Below, piece by piece: positions 42,778 through 52,613 of a DNA stretch of 64,000 nt. The notes beneath the pieces were generated by a model. It saw only the letters and a list, made by a program, of their open reading frames with translations. It searched no databases and was not told the origin of the DNA. The translations under genes and the position numbers were made by a program. This DNA is from Nocardioidaceae bacterium SCSIO 66511 (GTDB lineage: Bacteria > Actinomycetota > Actinomycetes > Propionibacteriales > Nocardioidaceae). Within the stretch, counting starts at the first letter, position 1. The number at the start of each line of letters is the position of its first letter. The DNA is taken from positions 1,240,001 through 1,304,000 of the forward strand of contig CP095846.1 in NCBI GenBank assembly GCA_023100825.1, in the 5' to 3' direction.

Positions 42778-43260
42778 TCAGGCGAGGTAGTCGGCGGCGG
42801 CCTTCTCCTCGATGCGCAGTGCCGCGCTGATCGCCTTGGCGACCTCGGGCTCGAGCTTGCGGCCGACGAACGGCACCTTCACCCGCACATCGCCGGTGAC
42901 GACCAGGGTGCTGCTGTCGCCGCCGCCGAGCACGCTGGTGCCCTCCATCGACGCGGGCTGCCCCTTGATCCGTACGGAGACCTGCGCTCTGCGCGTACCG
43001 TCGGCGTCGGGTGCCGCCCACCGCTCGATCTGCTCGACCTCGATGGTTTTGCCGAGCAGCGCCTTGACGGCATCGGGAACCTCGGCCGGCATGGTGCGCT
43101 GCACGGTGATCGTGGCGGTGTCGCCCGATTTGTCGACGTGTACGTCGTACGACTTCGCATGTGCGAGCTCGCACACCTGCTCGCGCCATTTCGGGTCGCA
43201 CAACATCGCGAACACCGCATCGGGAGCGGCCGCGTAATCGAGAGTCTCGTTCAGCTGCAT
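42778..43260 (-). CDS. DUF2505 family protein (START/SRPBCC-like)
   Basis: A 160-residue protein beginning MQLNETLDYAAAPDAVFAML, the typical start of SRPBCC-fold proteins that bind hydrophobic ligands in a deep cavity. It continues with RTMPAEVPDAVKALLGKTIEVEQIERW and a VTGDVRVKVPFVGRKLE segment, matching DUF2505 of actinobacteria. Function unknown. ATG at 43260 preferred; a GTG at 43266 is also in frame. It is convergent with pruA and divergent from gdh. Confidence 0.85.
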   Translation of the reverse strand: MQLNETLDYAAAPDAVFAMLCDPKWREQVCELAHAKSYDVHVDKSGDTATITVQRTMPAEVPDAVKALLGKTIEVEQIERWAAPDADGTRRAQVSVRIKGQPASMEGTSVLGGGDSSTLVVTGDVRVKVPFVGRKLEPEVAKAISAALRIEEKAAADYLA

Positions 43261-43439
43261 GCGCACATCATGTCAGCCCCGGACCGTGAGTTGTCGCGGC
43301 CGATGCCGCTCGCCGCGCGGCCTTTCGAGGAGATTGTCGACAACTCGGGTGGGGCGGCGTCCGAAGTCCGCTGCCGGGCGTTACTGTCGTCCTATCGCAC
43401 AACGGCGTGCGATGAGAATCGCTGGAGGGCTTCCCTGCC

Positions 43440-46400
43440 ATGGGTGACGTTGTATCCGCCGATGAGTTGACGACGCTGGTGGAGCGGTACTACCAGCACG
43501 TACCCGATGACGAGATGGCGAAGTGGTCCCCGGAGGGGCTGCGCTCGGCCGTCGAGAGCCATCTGCGGCTCGCCGCCGAGCGGCCGCAGGGCACCTGTCG
43601 AGTACGCGCGTTCACGCCGACCGTCGAGGAGCACGGTTGGGACGCCGACGGCCACGTGGTCATCGAGATCGTCGCGGTCGACATGCCGTTCCTCGTCGAC
43701 TCGGTGACGTCGTACCTCACCCAGCGGTCGTACGGCATCGACCTGGTCATCCATCCCCAGTTCGTCGTACGCCGCGATATCACCGGCCGACTCTCCCAGG
43801 TGGAGGTCGACACCGGTGAGCTCGAGGAGGTCGACGACTCGGACCCGACCCGCATGCGCGAGTCCTGGATGCATCTGGAGCTCGACGAGATCTCCGAGCC
43901 CGGTGCGATGGAGGCGATCGAGCAGGGGCTGCAACGTACGCTGCGCGATGTCGCGGAAAGCGTCGAGGACTGGCAGAAGATGGAGGCCCGGGCACGCGAG
44001 ATCGTCGCCGGGTTCGAGACGTCGCCGCCGCCCATCGACCAGGCCGAGGTCACCCAGGCGGCGCAGCTGCTGACTTGGCTCGCCGACGGCCAGTTCACGT
44101 TCATGGGATACCGCGAGTACGAGCTCGTCGAGGTCGACGGCGTCGATGGGCTGCGCCCCGTCGCCGGCAGCGGGCTCGGCATCCTGCGGTCCGACTCCGA
44201 CGCCCTCGGCGGCGTGAAGGAGCTCCCCGAGGCCGCGCAGGCCAAGGCACGTGACAAGACGCTGCTGATCGTCACCAAGGCGAACTCGCGCTCGACCGTC
44301 CACCGGCCCGCGTACCTCGACTACATCGGCGTCAAGACGTTCGACGAGTCCGGTGCGGTCAACGGTGAGCGCCGGTTCCTTGGCCTGTTCACCTCGTCCG
44401 CATACACCGAGAGCGTCACCCGCGTGCCAGTCCTCAAGGACAAGGCGAAGGGCGTGCTCAACAAGCTCGGCTTCGATCCGGCGAGCCACAGCGGGAAGGC
44501 GCTCATCGACCTGCTGGAGACGTACCCGCGCGATGAGCTGTTCCAGACGCCGCTCGACGACCTCGTGCCGATCGCCAATGCCGTGCTGCATCTTCAGGAG
44601 CGTCGCCAGCTGAGGTTGTTCCTGCGCCGAGACGACTACGGCCGGTTCCTGTCCTGCCTGATCTATCTGCCACGCGACCGCTACATGACGCAGGTACGCC
44701 TGCGGCTCGAGCGCATCCTCGCGAGCGCGGTCGGCGGGGAGCCGACGATCGACTTCACCGCCCGCGTGACGGAGTCGGTGCTCGCCCGGCTGCACTACGT
44801 CGTACGCCCCGACTCGGGCCACGAGATCGGCGAGCTCGACCCGGTTGCGCTGGAGCAGAGGCTGGCCGATGCCACCCGCTCCTGGGAAGACGACTTCCGC
44901 CGGGCGATCGACGACGTGATGGGAGAGGCCGCGACGACCGAGGTGCTCCAGGCGTACGGGGACGCGTTCCCCGAGGCCTACAAGGAGGATTTCGGCGCGC
45001 GTACCGCCGTCTCCGACCTGCGCCGGTTGAAGGAGCTCACCGAGCCGGGTGAGGTCGCGCTGGAGTACTACGCGCCGGGCGGCCAAGACGGCGGCGAGGG
45101 GCGGGTGAAGATCTACCGCTGTGGTGCGCCGTTGTCGCTGTCCGATGTCCTTCCGCTGTTCACCTCCCTCGGTGTCGATGTCGTCGACGAGCGCCCGTAC
45201 CCGATCCACGCGCGCGGCATCGAGTCGTGGATCTACGACTTCGGCCTTCGTACGCGCGGCGGCGTGACCAAGACCGATCTCGAGCTCTTCCAGGACGCCT
45301 TCCTCGCGTGCTGGAGCAAGGACGCGGAGGTCGACGGCTTCAACCGGCTGGTGCTCGCCGCCGGACTCAACTGGCGCCAGGTCGTCGTCCTACGCGCGTA
45401 CGCGACGTACCTGCGGCAGGCGAACTCGCCGTTCAGCCAGAACTACATCGAGCAGTCCCTGCTCGGCAACGTCGAGATCTCGCGTCTACTGGTCGATCTG
45501 TTCGAGGCGCGGTTCGCCGTCGACCTGGGCGATTCCCTCGCACCGGATCACCCCGACCGGACGGCGCGCGTCAACCAGGTCGAGAAGCAGCTGGAGGCCG
45601 CGCTCGACGAGGTGCAGACGCTCGACGAGGACCGCATCTTGCGCAGCTACCGCAATCTGATCCGAGCGACGCTGCGTACCAACTTCTACCGCACCGACGC
45701 CGACGGCAAACCGCGTCCGTTCGTCTCCCTGAAGCTGGAGCCGACCGAGATCGACGACCTGCCGGAGCCCCGGCCGAGGTACGAGATCTTCTGCTACTCA
45801 CCGCGGGTCGAGGGCGTGCACCTGCGGTTCGGCAAGGTCGCGCGCGGAGGTCTGCGCTGGTCCGACCGCCGCGAGGACTTCCGTACCGAGGTGCTCGGTC
45901 TCGTCAAGGCGCAGATGGTCAAGAACACCGTGATCGTGCCGGTCGGGTCGAAGGGCGGGTTCTACTGCAAGGACCTTCCGGATCCTGCCGTCGACCGCGA
46001 TGCGTGGTTCGCCGAGGGCAAGGCCTGCTACACGCTCTTCATCTCCAGCCTGCTCGATGTCACCGACAACCGCGTCGACGGCGCGTCGGTGCCACCGCCC
46101 GATGTCGTGCGATGGGACGGCGACGACTCCTACCTCGTCGTCGCCGCGGACAAGGGCACCGCAACCTTCTCCGACCTTGCCAATGAGATCTCGGAGTCGT
46201 ACGACTACTGGCTCGGCGACGCGTTCGCCTCGGGCGGTTCGGTCGGCTACGACCACAAGGGCATGGGAATCACCGCCAAGGGCGCGTGGGAGTCGGTGCG
46301 GCGGCACTTCCGCGAGATGGGTGTCGACTGCCAGCAGGAGGACTTCACCTGTGTCGGCATCGGCGACATGTCCGGTGACGTTTTCGGCAACGGCATGCTG

Positions 46401-48245
46401 TTGTCGCAGCACACCCGCCTGGTCGCGGCGTTCGACCACCGCCACATCTTCGTCGACCCCAACCCCGACTCGGCCACGACGTACGCCGAGCGTCGCCGCC
46501 TGTACGACCTGCCCCGGTCGTCATGGGCCGACTACGACGAGTCGCTGATCTCCGAGGGCGGCGGCGTTTTCGCGCGTACGATGAAGTCGATCCCGGTCAG
46601 CGCACAGATGCGCGAGGCCCTCGGCCTCGACGACGACGTCGTCAAGATGTCACCCGGTGCGCTGCAGAGCGCCATCCTGCGTGCTCCCGTCGACCTGCTC
46701 TGGAACGGCGGCATCGGTACGTACGTCAAGGCCTCGAGCGAGTCCCATGACGACGTGGGCGACAAGGCCAACAACGCGATTCGCATCAACGGCGAGCAGT
46801 TGCGCTGCAAGTGTGTCGGCGAGGGCGGCAACCTCGGTTTCACCCAGCTCGGCCGGATCGAGTACGCGCTGACCGGTGGCCGGATCAACACCGACTTCAT
46901 CGACAACTCCGCCGGCGTCGACACCTCCGACCGCGAGGTGAACATCAAGATCCTGCTCGACGGAGTCGTCCGCAAGGGCGAGCTCACCCGGGATGCCCGA
47001 AACGACCTGTTGCCGACGATGACCGACGAGGTCGGCGAGCTCGTGCTCCGCGACAACTACGAACAGAACACCGCACTCGCGAACGCCGTGGCCGGCGCCG
47101 CCAGTCTGCTGCACGTGCACGCCGACTGGATCGGCCAGCTCGAGCGTGACGGCCTGCTCGACCGCGAGCTGGAGTTCCTGCCGTCCGACGAGGAGATGGC
47201 GACCCGCCGCGCCGACGGCAAGGGGCTCGCGTCTCCGGAGCTGGCGGTGCTCCTCGCGTACACGAAGATCGTGCTGGCCGACAAGCTGATCGAGTCAGAC
47301 ATCGCCGACGACCCGTTCTTCCGCGGCCGGTTGTTCAGCTACTTCCCGACCGATATGAAGAAGGCGTACCGCCATGCGATGACGGAGCATCCGTTGCGTC
47401 GCGAGATCATCGTGACGGCGATCGTCAACGATCTGATCAACAGCGCGGGCATGACGTTCTACTACCGGCTTGCGTCCGAGACCGGCGTATCGGCCGATGC
47501 GCTTGCGCGAGCGCATGCGATCGCGGCCGAGATCTACGGCATCCATGCCATCGGCGCCGAGATCGACGAGCTCGACAACGTCGTACCCGCCGACATCCAG
47601 ACCAGGATGCGGTTGATCCTTCGTACCCTGACCGAGCGGACGTCGCGCTGGATGGTCAACCACAGCAGGCAGGTCGACGCCGAAGGCACCGTCGACTACT
47701 TCGGCACCGACGTGCAGCGGGTGTTGCGCGAGATGCCGGATCTGCTGGTCGGACGCGAGCTCGACATCATGCGCGAACGCGCTGAACGCCTCACCGATGT
47801 CGGCGTACCCGACGCCTTGGCCGACCGCGTGGCGTCGGTCGAGCCGGCGTACGCCGCGCTCGGCATCGTCGTGACCGCGCGTAAGCACGAGGTGCCCGCG
47901 GCCGAGGTCGGACGCATCTACTTCCAGCTGGGGGAGTCGCTCGGGCTCGACCGTCTGCTGCGCCGGATCTCGTCGCTGCCGCGCGACGACCGCTGGCAGA
48001 CGATGGCGCGTGCCGCGTTGCGCGACGACCTGTTCGGAGCGCACCACGATCTCACCGGACTCGTCCTGCGCGACACCCCGAGCAACCTCAGCGCCGCCGA
48101 ACGGGTCACGGCGTGGATCGAGCAGGAGACCGGAACGCTCGAACGCATCGAGGGGATGCTCGAGGACATCTGGGGCGAGGAGTCCCCGGATCTCGCTCGC
48201 CTCTCGGTCGGGCTGCGGATCGTACGCTCGCTCCTGACGGCCTGA
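43440..48245 (+). CDS. gdh: NAD-specific glutamate dehydrogenase, large (180-kDa) class
   Basis: Catalyses oxidative deamination of glutamate to 2-oxoglutarate. At 1601 residues it belongs to the large NAD-GDH class (Rv2476c and the Streptomyces and Pseudomonas enzymes), with long N-terminal ACT-like regulatory segments (1 to about 600), a central catalytic core with GGLRWSDRREDFRTEV and VIVPVGSKGGFYCK (about 800-845), a GIGDMSGDVFGNG NAD-binding region, and a C-terminal helical region. The ATG at 43440 is preceded by GGAGGG. With pruA nearby it forms a proline/glutamate catabolic pair, though not in one operon. Confidence 0.94.
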   Translation: MGDVVSADELTTLVERYYQHVPDDEMAKWSPEGLRSAVESHLRLAAERPQGTCRVRAFTPTVEEHGWDADGHVVIEIVAVDMPFLVDSVTSYLTQRSYGIDLVIHPQFVVRRDITGRLSQVEVDTGELEEVDDSDPTRMRESWMHLELDEISEPGAMEAIEQGLQRTLRDVAESVEDWQKMEARAREIVAGFETSPPPIDQAEVTQAAQLLTWLADGQFTFMGYREYELVEVDGVDGLRPVAGSGLGILRSDSDALGGVKELPEAAQAKARDKTLLIVTKANSRSTVHRPAYLDYIGVKTFDESGAVNGERRFLGLFTSSAYTESVTRVPVLKDKAKGVLNKLGFDPASHSGKALIDLLETYPRDELFQTPLDDLVPIANAVLHLQERRQLRLFLRRDDYGRFLSCLIYLPRDRYMTQVRLRLERILASAVGGEPTIDFTARVTESVLARLHYVVRPDSGHEIGELDPVALEQRLADATRSWEDDFRRAIDDVMGEAATTEVLQAYGDAFPEAYKEDFGARTAVSDLRRLKELTEPGEVALEYYAPGGQDGGEGRVKIYRCGAPLSLSDVLPLFTSLGVDVVDERPYPIHARGIESWIYDFGLRTRGGVTKTDLELFQDAFLACWSKDAEVDGFNRLVLAAGLNWRQVVVLRAYATYLRQANSPFSQNYIEQSLLGNVEISRLLVDLFEARFAVDLGDSLAPDHPDRTARVNQVEKQLEAALDEVQTLDEDRILRSYRNLIRATLRTNFYRTDADGKPRPFVSLKLEPTEIDDLPEPRPRYEIFCYSPRVEGVHLRFGKVARGGLRWSDRREDFRTEVLGLVKAQMVKNTVIVPVGSKGGFYCKDLPDPAVDRDAWFAEGKACYTLFISSLLDVTDNRVDGASVPPPDVVRWDGDDSYLVVAADKGTATFSDLANEISESYDYWLGDAFASGGSVGYDHKGMGITAKGAWESVRRHFREMGVDCQQEDFTCVGIGDMSGDVFGNGMLLSQHTRLVAAFDHRHIFVDPNPDSATTYAERRRLYDLPRSSWADYDESLISEGGGVFARTMKSIPVSAQMREALGLDDDVVKMSPGALQSAILRAPVDLLWNGGIGTYVKASSESHDDVGDKANNAIRINGEQLRCKCVGEGGNLGFTQLGRIEYALTGGRINTDFIDNSAGVDTSDREVNIKILLDGVVRKGELTRDARNDLLPTMTDEVGELVLRDNYEQNTALANAVAGAASLLHVHADWIGQLERDGLLDRELEFLPSDEEMATRRADGKGLASPELAVLLAYTKIVLADKLIESDIADDPFFRGRLFSYFPTDMKKAYRHAMTEHPLRREIIVTAIVNDLINSAGMTFYYRLASETGVSADALARAHAIAAEIYGIHAIGAEIDELDNVVPADIQTRMRLILRTLTERTSRWMVNHSRQVDAEGTVDYFGTDVQRVLREMPDLLVGRELDIMRERAERLTDVGVPDALADRVASVEPAYAALGIVVTARKHEVPAAEVGRIYFQLGESLGLDRLLRRISSLPRDDRWQTMARAALRDDLFGAHHDLTGLVLRDTPSNLSAAERVTAWIEQETGTLERIEGMLEDIWGEESPDLARLSVGLRIVRSLLTA

Positions 48246-48282
48246 CGGGAGTGGTGGCACCGGCCTCGGATAACCTCCCGGC

Positions 48283-49182
48283 ATGGGAGCGGGGATCAGC
48301 GTCGACCGGCTGACGATGCGTTACGGCGACCTGGTCGCCGTCGACGAGGTCGGGTTCGAGGTACGCCCCGGTGAGTTCTTCGGACTGCTCGGACCCAATG
48401 GTGCGGGCAAGACCACCACGCTGGAGATGATCGAGGGCCTTCGTACTCCGACGTCCGGCACGGTGACCGTCGACGGCGTCGATCCGGCGCGGCGCGACCC
48501 CTCGCTGCTGCGGAGGATGGGCGTACAACTGCAGGCGTCGTCGTTCTTCGAGCGGCTCACGGCTCGCGAACAGCTCGACACCTTCCGGCGGCTGTACGAC
48601 GTGGACGCCGACCGCGTGGACGCGATGCTCGATCATGTCGGCCTGGTCGACAAGGCCGACGTACGTACCGAAGATCTCTCCGGCGGTCAGAAGCAACGCC
48701 TCTCGATCGCCTGCGCGTTGGTGCATGATCCGGATGTCGTCTTCCTGGACGAGCCGACGGCGGCGCTCGATCCGCAGGCGCGCCGCAATCTGTGGGACCT
48801 CCTGCAGGGGCTCAACGACTCCGGTCGCACAGTAGTGCTCACGACGCATTACATGGACGAGGCCGAGCAGCTGTGCGATCGGGTCGCGATCATCGACCAC
48901 GGTCGAATCCTCGAGCTGGACTCGCCGGCGGCGCTGATCCGAGGACTCGAAGCTCCCGTGCAGATCAGCCTCGCGCACGACGCGCTGTCGCCCGCCGACG
49001 CCGAGCAGGTGCCGGCCGGCCAGGTCAGTCGCGACGACGGTGCGCTCACGATCACGACGGTCGAGCCCGCGCGCGTACTCACCTGGCTCGCAGAACGCGA
49101 TGCGCTCGAAGGGCTCTCCGTCAAGGGCGCGACGCTCGAGGACGTGTTCCTGGACCGCACTGGCCGGGAGTACCGCGCATGA
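48283..49182 (+). CDS. ABC transporter ATP-binding protein (drug-export DrrA/CcmA type)
   Basis: A 299-residue ATPase with Walker A GPNGAGKTT, signature LSGGQKQRLS, Walker B VVFLDEPTAALD, H-loop TTHYMDEAEQL and a C-terminal accessory domain ending in TLEDVFLDRTGREYRA, the usual pattern of ATPases that pair with ABC-2 permeases for lipid or drug export. The stop overlaps the permease start (ATGA at 49179-49182). Substrate unknown. Confidence 0.93.
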   Translation: MGAGISVDRLTMRYGDLVAVDEVGFEVRPGEFFGLLGPNGAGKTTTLEMIEGLRTPTSGTVTVDGVDPARRDPSLLRRMGVQLQASSFFERLTAREQLDTFRRLYDVDADRVDAMLDHVGLVDKADVRTEDLSGGQKQRLSIACALVHDPDVVFLDEPTAALDPQARRNLWDLLQGLNDSGRTVVLTTHYMDEAEQLCDRVAIIDHGRILELDSPAALIRGLEAPVQISLAHDALSPADAEQVPAGQVSRDDGALTITTVEPARVLTWLAERDALEGLSVKGATLEDVFLDRTGREYRA

Positions 49183-50243
49183 CGGCGTTCGCGAGCCTCG
49201 CCGTGGCGATGGGCAAGGGCTTCCTGCGCGACAAGATGGCGTTGTTCTTCGCGATCCTGTTCCCGTTGATGTTCCTGGTGCTCTTCGCCGGACTGTTCAA
49301 CGACGAGGGCGACGTACCCAAGGGCTCGGTCATCCAGGTCGGCGACGTCGCGTTGTTCGACGAGGCGCCCGAAGCGGCACAGAAGTCGTTCGACGACGTG
49401 CTCGACATCTCCAAGTCCGACGATCTCGATGCCGCACTGCGCGACGTACGCGAGGGCGACGCAGACGCAGTGATCACCCAGGACGGCGACACCGTGCACG
49501 TCGACTACACGGCCGCCAACCAGGTACGGGCGGCGACGTTGCAGGGCGTGATGCAGTCGATCGTGCAGAGCGCCAACATGCAGGCGACGGGCAAGCCTCC
49601 GACGTTCACCTTGAAGGCCAGCAAGGTCGAGGACGAGTCGCTGACGACCGTCCAGTACCTCACGCCCGGGCTGCTGGGCTGGGCCATCGCAATGGGTGCG
49701 ACGTTCGGCGCCGCCGCGAACCTCGTGGTCTGGCGACGCAACGGGATGTTGCGACGGTTGCGGCTCGCGCCGGTCCCGACGTCGTCGATCGTGCTGTCGC
49801 GCGTGGTCGTCAGCCTCGGTATTGCCGCCGTGCAGTCGGTGATCTTCATCGGCGTCGCGTCGGTGTTCTTCGGGCTGCAGATGTCCGGCGGAGCATGGCT
49901 GTGCGTGCCGCTGCTGGTGTGCGGGACGCTGTCGTTCATGGCGATCGGGTTGTTCGCCGGATCCATCTCGAAGACCGAGGAGGGCGCGACCGGCCTCGCG
50001 AACTTCATCATCCTGCCGATGGCCTTCCTGTCGGGATCGTTCTTCCCGCTCGACGACGCACCGTCGTGGTTGAAGGCGGTGAGCCAGATCTTCCCGCTCA
50101 AGCATCTGAACGAAGGAATGCTCGATGTGATGGTCCGCGGCGAGGGACTCACGGCGATCTTCGTACCGTGCGCCGTGCTGCTCGGCTTCGCCGCGGTGCT
50201 GACGGCGATCTCCGCGCGCTTGTTCCGCTGGGAAGCGACTTAG
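49179..50243 (+). CDS. ABC-2 type transporter permease
   Basis: A 354-residue permease with an N-terminal membrane helix (MALFFAILFPLMFLVLFAGLF), a long extracytoplasmic loop (about residues 40-160), and five more helices near the C-terminus including GGAWLCVPLLVCGTLSFMAIG and the conserved NFIILPMAFLSGSFFPLDDAP motif. It works with the ATPase upstream. A large bidirectional hairpin follows at 50245-50311. Confidence 0.92.
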   Translation: MTAFASLAVAMGKGFLRDKMALFFAILFPLMFLVLFAGLFNDEGDVPKGSVIQVGDVALFDEAPEAAQKSFDDVLDISKSDDLDAALRDVREGDADAVITQDGDTVHVDYTAANQVRAATLQGVMQSIVQSANMQATGKPPTFTLKASKVEDESLTTVQYLTPGLLGWAIAMGATFGAAANLVVWRRNGMLRRLRLAPVPTSSIVLSRVVVSLGIAAVQSVIFIGVASVFFGLQMSGGAWLCVPLLVCGTLSFMAIGLFAGSISKTEEGATGLANFIILPMAFLSGSFFPLDDAPSWLKAVSQIFPLKHLNEGMLDVMVRGEGLTAIFVPCAVLLGFAAVLTAISARLFRWEAT

Positions 50244-50244
50244 G

Positions 50245-50311
50245 CCCGCTGAGCATGACGTACGAGTGGCGACACGCCGGTGTGTCGCGCGCGTACGTCA
50301 TGCCCAGCGGG
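50245..50311. terminator. Large bidirectional hairpin terminator
   Basis: CCCGCTG and GCATGACGTACG on the left pair with CGTACGTCATGC and CAGCGGG on the right, interrupted by a single A-C mismatch. A second inner stem GCGACAC/GTGTCGC extends the structure, so the 67 bases form one long hairpin. It fills the whole gap between the convergent ABC permease and MMPL genes and lies one base after the permease stop. Confidence 0.85.
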
Positions 50312-50316
50312 GCGGG

Positions 50317-52512
50317 TCAGACGCGTACGGGCTCGCGCTCCGGAGCCTCGGCCGACTCACCCTCGTGCAGGCCGTAGCGGTCATGGAACCTGCGCAGTGG
50401 CCCGGGCGCCCACCAGGTCGCGCGGCCGGCGAGCCGCATCGTCGCCGGTAGCAGGGCGCCTCTGATCAGCGTTGCATCGACCAGCACGGCGAGCGGAAGG
50501 CCGACTCCGAACGCCTTCATGAAGGTGATGTCGGAGACCAAGAAGCCGAGGAACACCAGCGAGATCAGCACCGCGGCCGCGGTGACGATCCGGCCGACCT
50601 TCTCCAGTCCGAGAGCGACGGCCGCGTTGCGATCGCCAGTTCGGTCGTACTCCTCCTTGATCCGCGCCAACAGGAACACCTGATAGTCCATCGCGAGTCC
50701 GAAGGCGACCGCGAACAACATCACCGGCACGGTGGCGGTCAGGGAGCCCGTGACGGTGAAGCCGCCGAGCAGATCGGAGAGGTGACCGTCCTGGAAGATC
50801 CACACCAACGCGCCGAACGTCGCCGTGAGGCTCAGCATGCTCAGCCCCATCGCGATCACCGGAAGCAGGACGCTCCCGGTGAGCAGGAACAGCAGCACCA
50901 TCACCGACAGCGCCAACACCGCGCCCGCGATCGGCAACCGATCGAGCAGTACCTGGGTGAGGTCGTAGTTGATGGCCGCCGGACCTCCGACGTACGCGGA
51001 ACCCGGTGCGACGTCGCGTACGTCGACGATGAGGTCGTTCAACGCGTCCTGGTCGTCCGTCGACGGCACCACCGTCAGCGATGCGTCGTCGCCGGACCGG
51101 AACCGGTCGCTGCCGGGGCCGGGTTCGGCCGCGACCGCGCCGTCGACGTACGAGCCGCCCGCGCCGTCGACGCGCGCTACGTTGTCGAGGCCGGACAGGT
51201 CGGTGGCGTACGTCTCCAGATCGCCACCGGCGTCGGGTACGACAACGCTCAGGGCGTTCTGCTCCTCCGATGCGAAGTCGGTTCGGATGGCATCGGCGAC
51301 CTGACGCGCACTCGACGAGTCCGACATCACCCGCTCGTCGGGTGAGCTGAGCTTCACGCCGAGGAACGGCGTGCCGAGGGCGAGCAACACCAGGACGATG
51401 ATGGTCGCGACCGGGATCGGGCGCCGCATCACGAACGACGCGAGCCGATGCCAGAAGCCGTCCTCGGTGCTTCGAGCAGACGTCTTGCGTCCGAACCGGC
51501 GTTTCGCCACCCGCTTACCGGCGACGGCGAGCAGGGCCGGAAGGACCGTCAACGACGCCAATGCGGCGATCAGGGCGACCGCGATGCCGGCGTACGCCAT
51601 CGAGCGCAGCGCGACCGGCGGGAACCACAGCAGTGTGGAAAGGGCGATTGCAACGGTGATCGAGGAGAACATGACCGTCTTGCCCGCCGAGCTGACCGTC
51701 GTACGAAGAGCCGAAGCGATCTCGTTGCCGGCGTCGATCTCTTCGCGGAAGCGGTTCACGATCAGCAGGCTGTAGTCGATCGCAAGACCCAATCCGAGCA
51801 GCGTGACGACGTTCACCGCGAGGACGGAGACGTCGGTGATGCTCGCCAGCACCCACATCACCCCGAGAGTCACCAGCAGCGTCGCCAACGCGACGACAAG
51901 GGGGAGCGCGGCGGCCAGGATGCTGCCGAACACGAGGACGAGTGCGATCATCGCGATGGGGAACGCCATCGCCTCACCGATCGTCGCATCCTCCTTGGAC
52001 TGCTTCGACATCTCGTGCTGAAGCATCGCGTACCCACCGGCGGTGACCTCGATCGTGCCGTGTTCGCCTTCGTACTTCGGCGCGAGATCGCCGAGGCGTT
52101 TGTCGATCTGGGTGTCGTCGCCGGTGACGGTGGCGAGGACGAGCGCCTGGTCACCGTCGGTGCTGCGCAGCTGATCCGGTTCGCCGGATGTCCAGTAGGA
52201 CGTCACGCCCTTGACGTACTGCTCCTTGTCGAGATCGGAGACGAGACTAGTCGCGTCGGCCCGGGCCGTGTCGTCGTCAACGGAGCCGTCGGTGTCCACG
52301 AGCAGTACGAGGTTCGACTGGCCCTGTCCGAAGTCGTCGCGCAGAATCTCTGCTGCCTTGGCTGAGTCGGAGCCGGGGTCGTCGAACCCGCCGCCCTTCA
52401 ACTCGTCGAACAGGGTGGCGCTCGAAGCCCCGGCCGCGAGCGCCACGATGAGCGCGATGACGAGCACTCGGCGACGCCTGTGCAGCATCAGATCGGAGAG
52501 CTTTCCCCACAT
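50317..52512 (-). CDS. MMPL family transporter
   Basis: A 731-residue RND-superfamily membrane protein with about twelve helices in two halves (one after HRRRRVLVIALIVALAAG and another cluster from MRRPIPVATIIVLVLLALG) and two large extracytoplasmic loops. GLGLAIDYSLLIVNRFREE and AFGLAMDYQVFLLARIKEEY are the conserved MMPL proton-relay motifs in TM4 and TM10, both with the D-Y pair intact. MMPL proteins export lipids or drugs in actinobacteria. It follows the ECF41 sigma gene on the same strand (about 100 bases apart) and may be under its control. Confidence 0.92.
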   Translation of the reverse strand: MWGKLSDLMLHRRRRVLVIALIVALAAGASSATLFDELKGGGFDDPGSDSAKAAEILRDDFGQGQSNLVLLVDTDGSVDDDTARADATSLVSDLDKEQYVKGVTSYWTSGEPDQLRSTDGDQALVLATVTGDDTQIDKRLGDLAPKYEGEHGTIEVTAGGYAMLQHEMSKQSKEDATIGEAMAFPIAMIALVLVFGSILAAALPLVVALATLLVTLGVMWVLASITDVSVLAVNVVTLLGLGLAIDYSLLIVNRFREEIDAGNEIASALRTTVSSAGKTVMFSSITVAIALSTLLWFPPVALRSMAYAGIAVALIAALASLTVLPALLAVAGKRVAKRRFGRKTSARSTEDGFWHRLASFVMRRPIPVATIIVLVLLALGTPFLGVKLSSPDERVMSDSSSARQVADAIRTDFASEEQNALSVVVPDAGGDLETYATDLSGLDNVARVDGAGGSYVDGAVAAEPGPGSDRFRSGDDASLTVVPSTDDQDALNDLIVDVRDVAPGSAYVGGPAAINYDLTQVLLDRLPIAGAVLALSVMVLLFLLTGSVLLPVIAMGLSMLSLTATFGALVWIFQDGHLSDLLGGFTVTGSLTATVPVMLFAVAFGLAMDYQVFLLARIKEEYDRTGDRNAAVALGLEKVGRIVTAAAVLISLVFLGFLVSDITFMKAFGVGLPLAVLVDATLIRGALLPATMRLAGRATWWAPGPLRRFHDRYGLHEGESAEAPEREPVRV

Positions 52513-52613
52513 GTATCCGTCCTCCGTTCAGGCCGGACCACGTTGTCCGGCATCACAGGGAAGAGCAGGTGCTGCGGTCAGGTGTGACAGGGAGAGTGGA
52601 AAAGAGACCGGCG

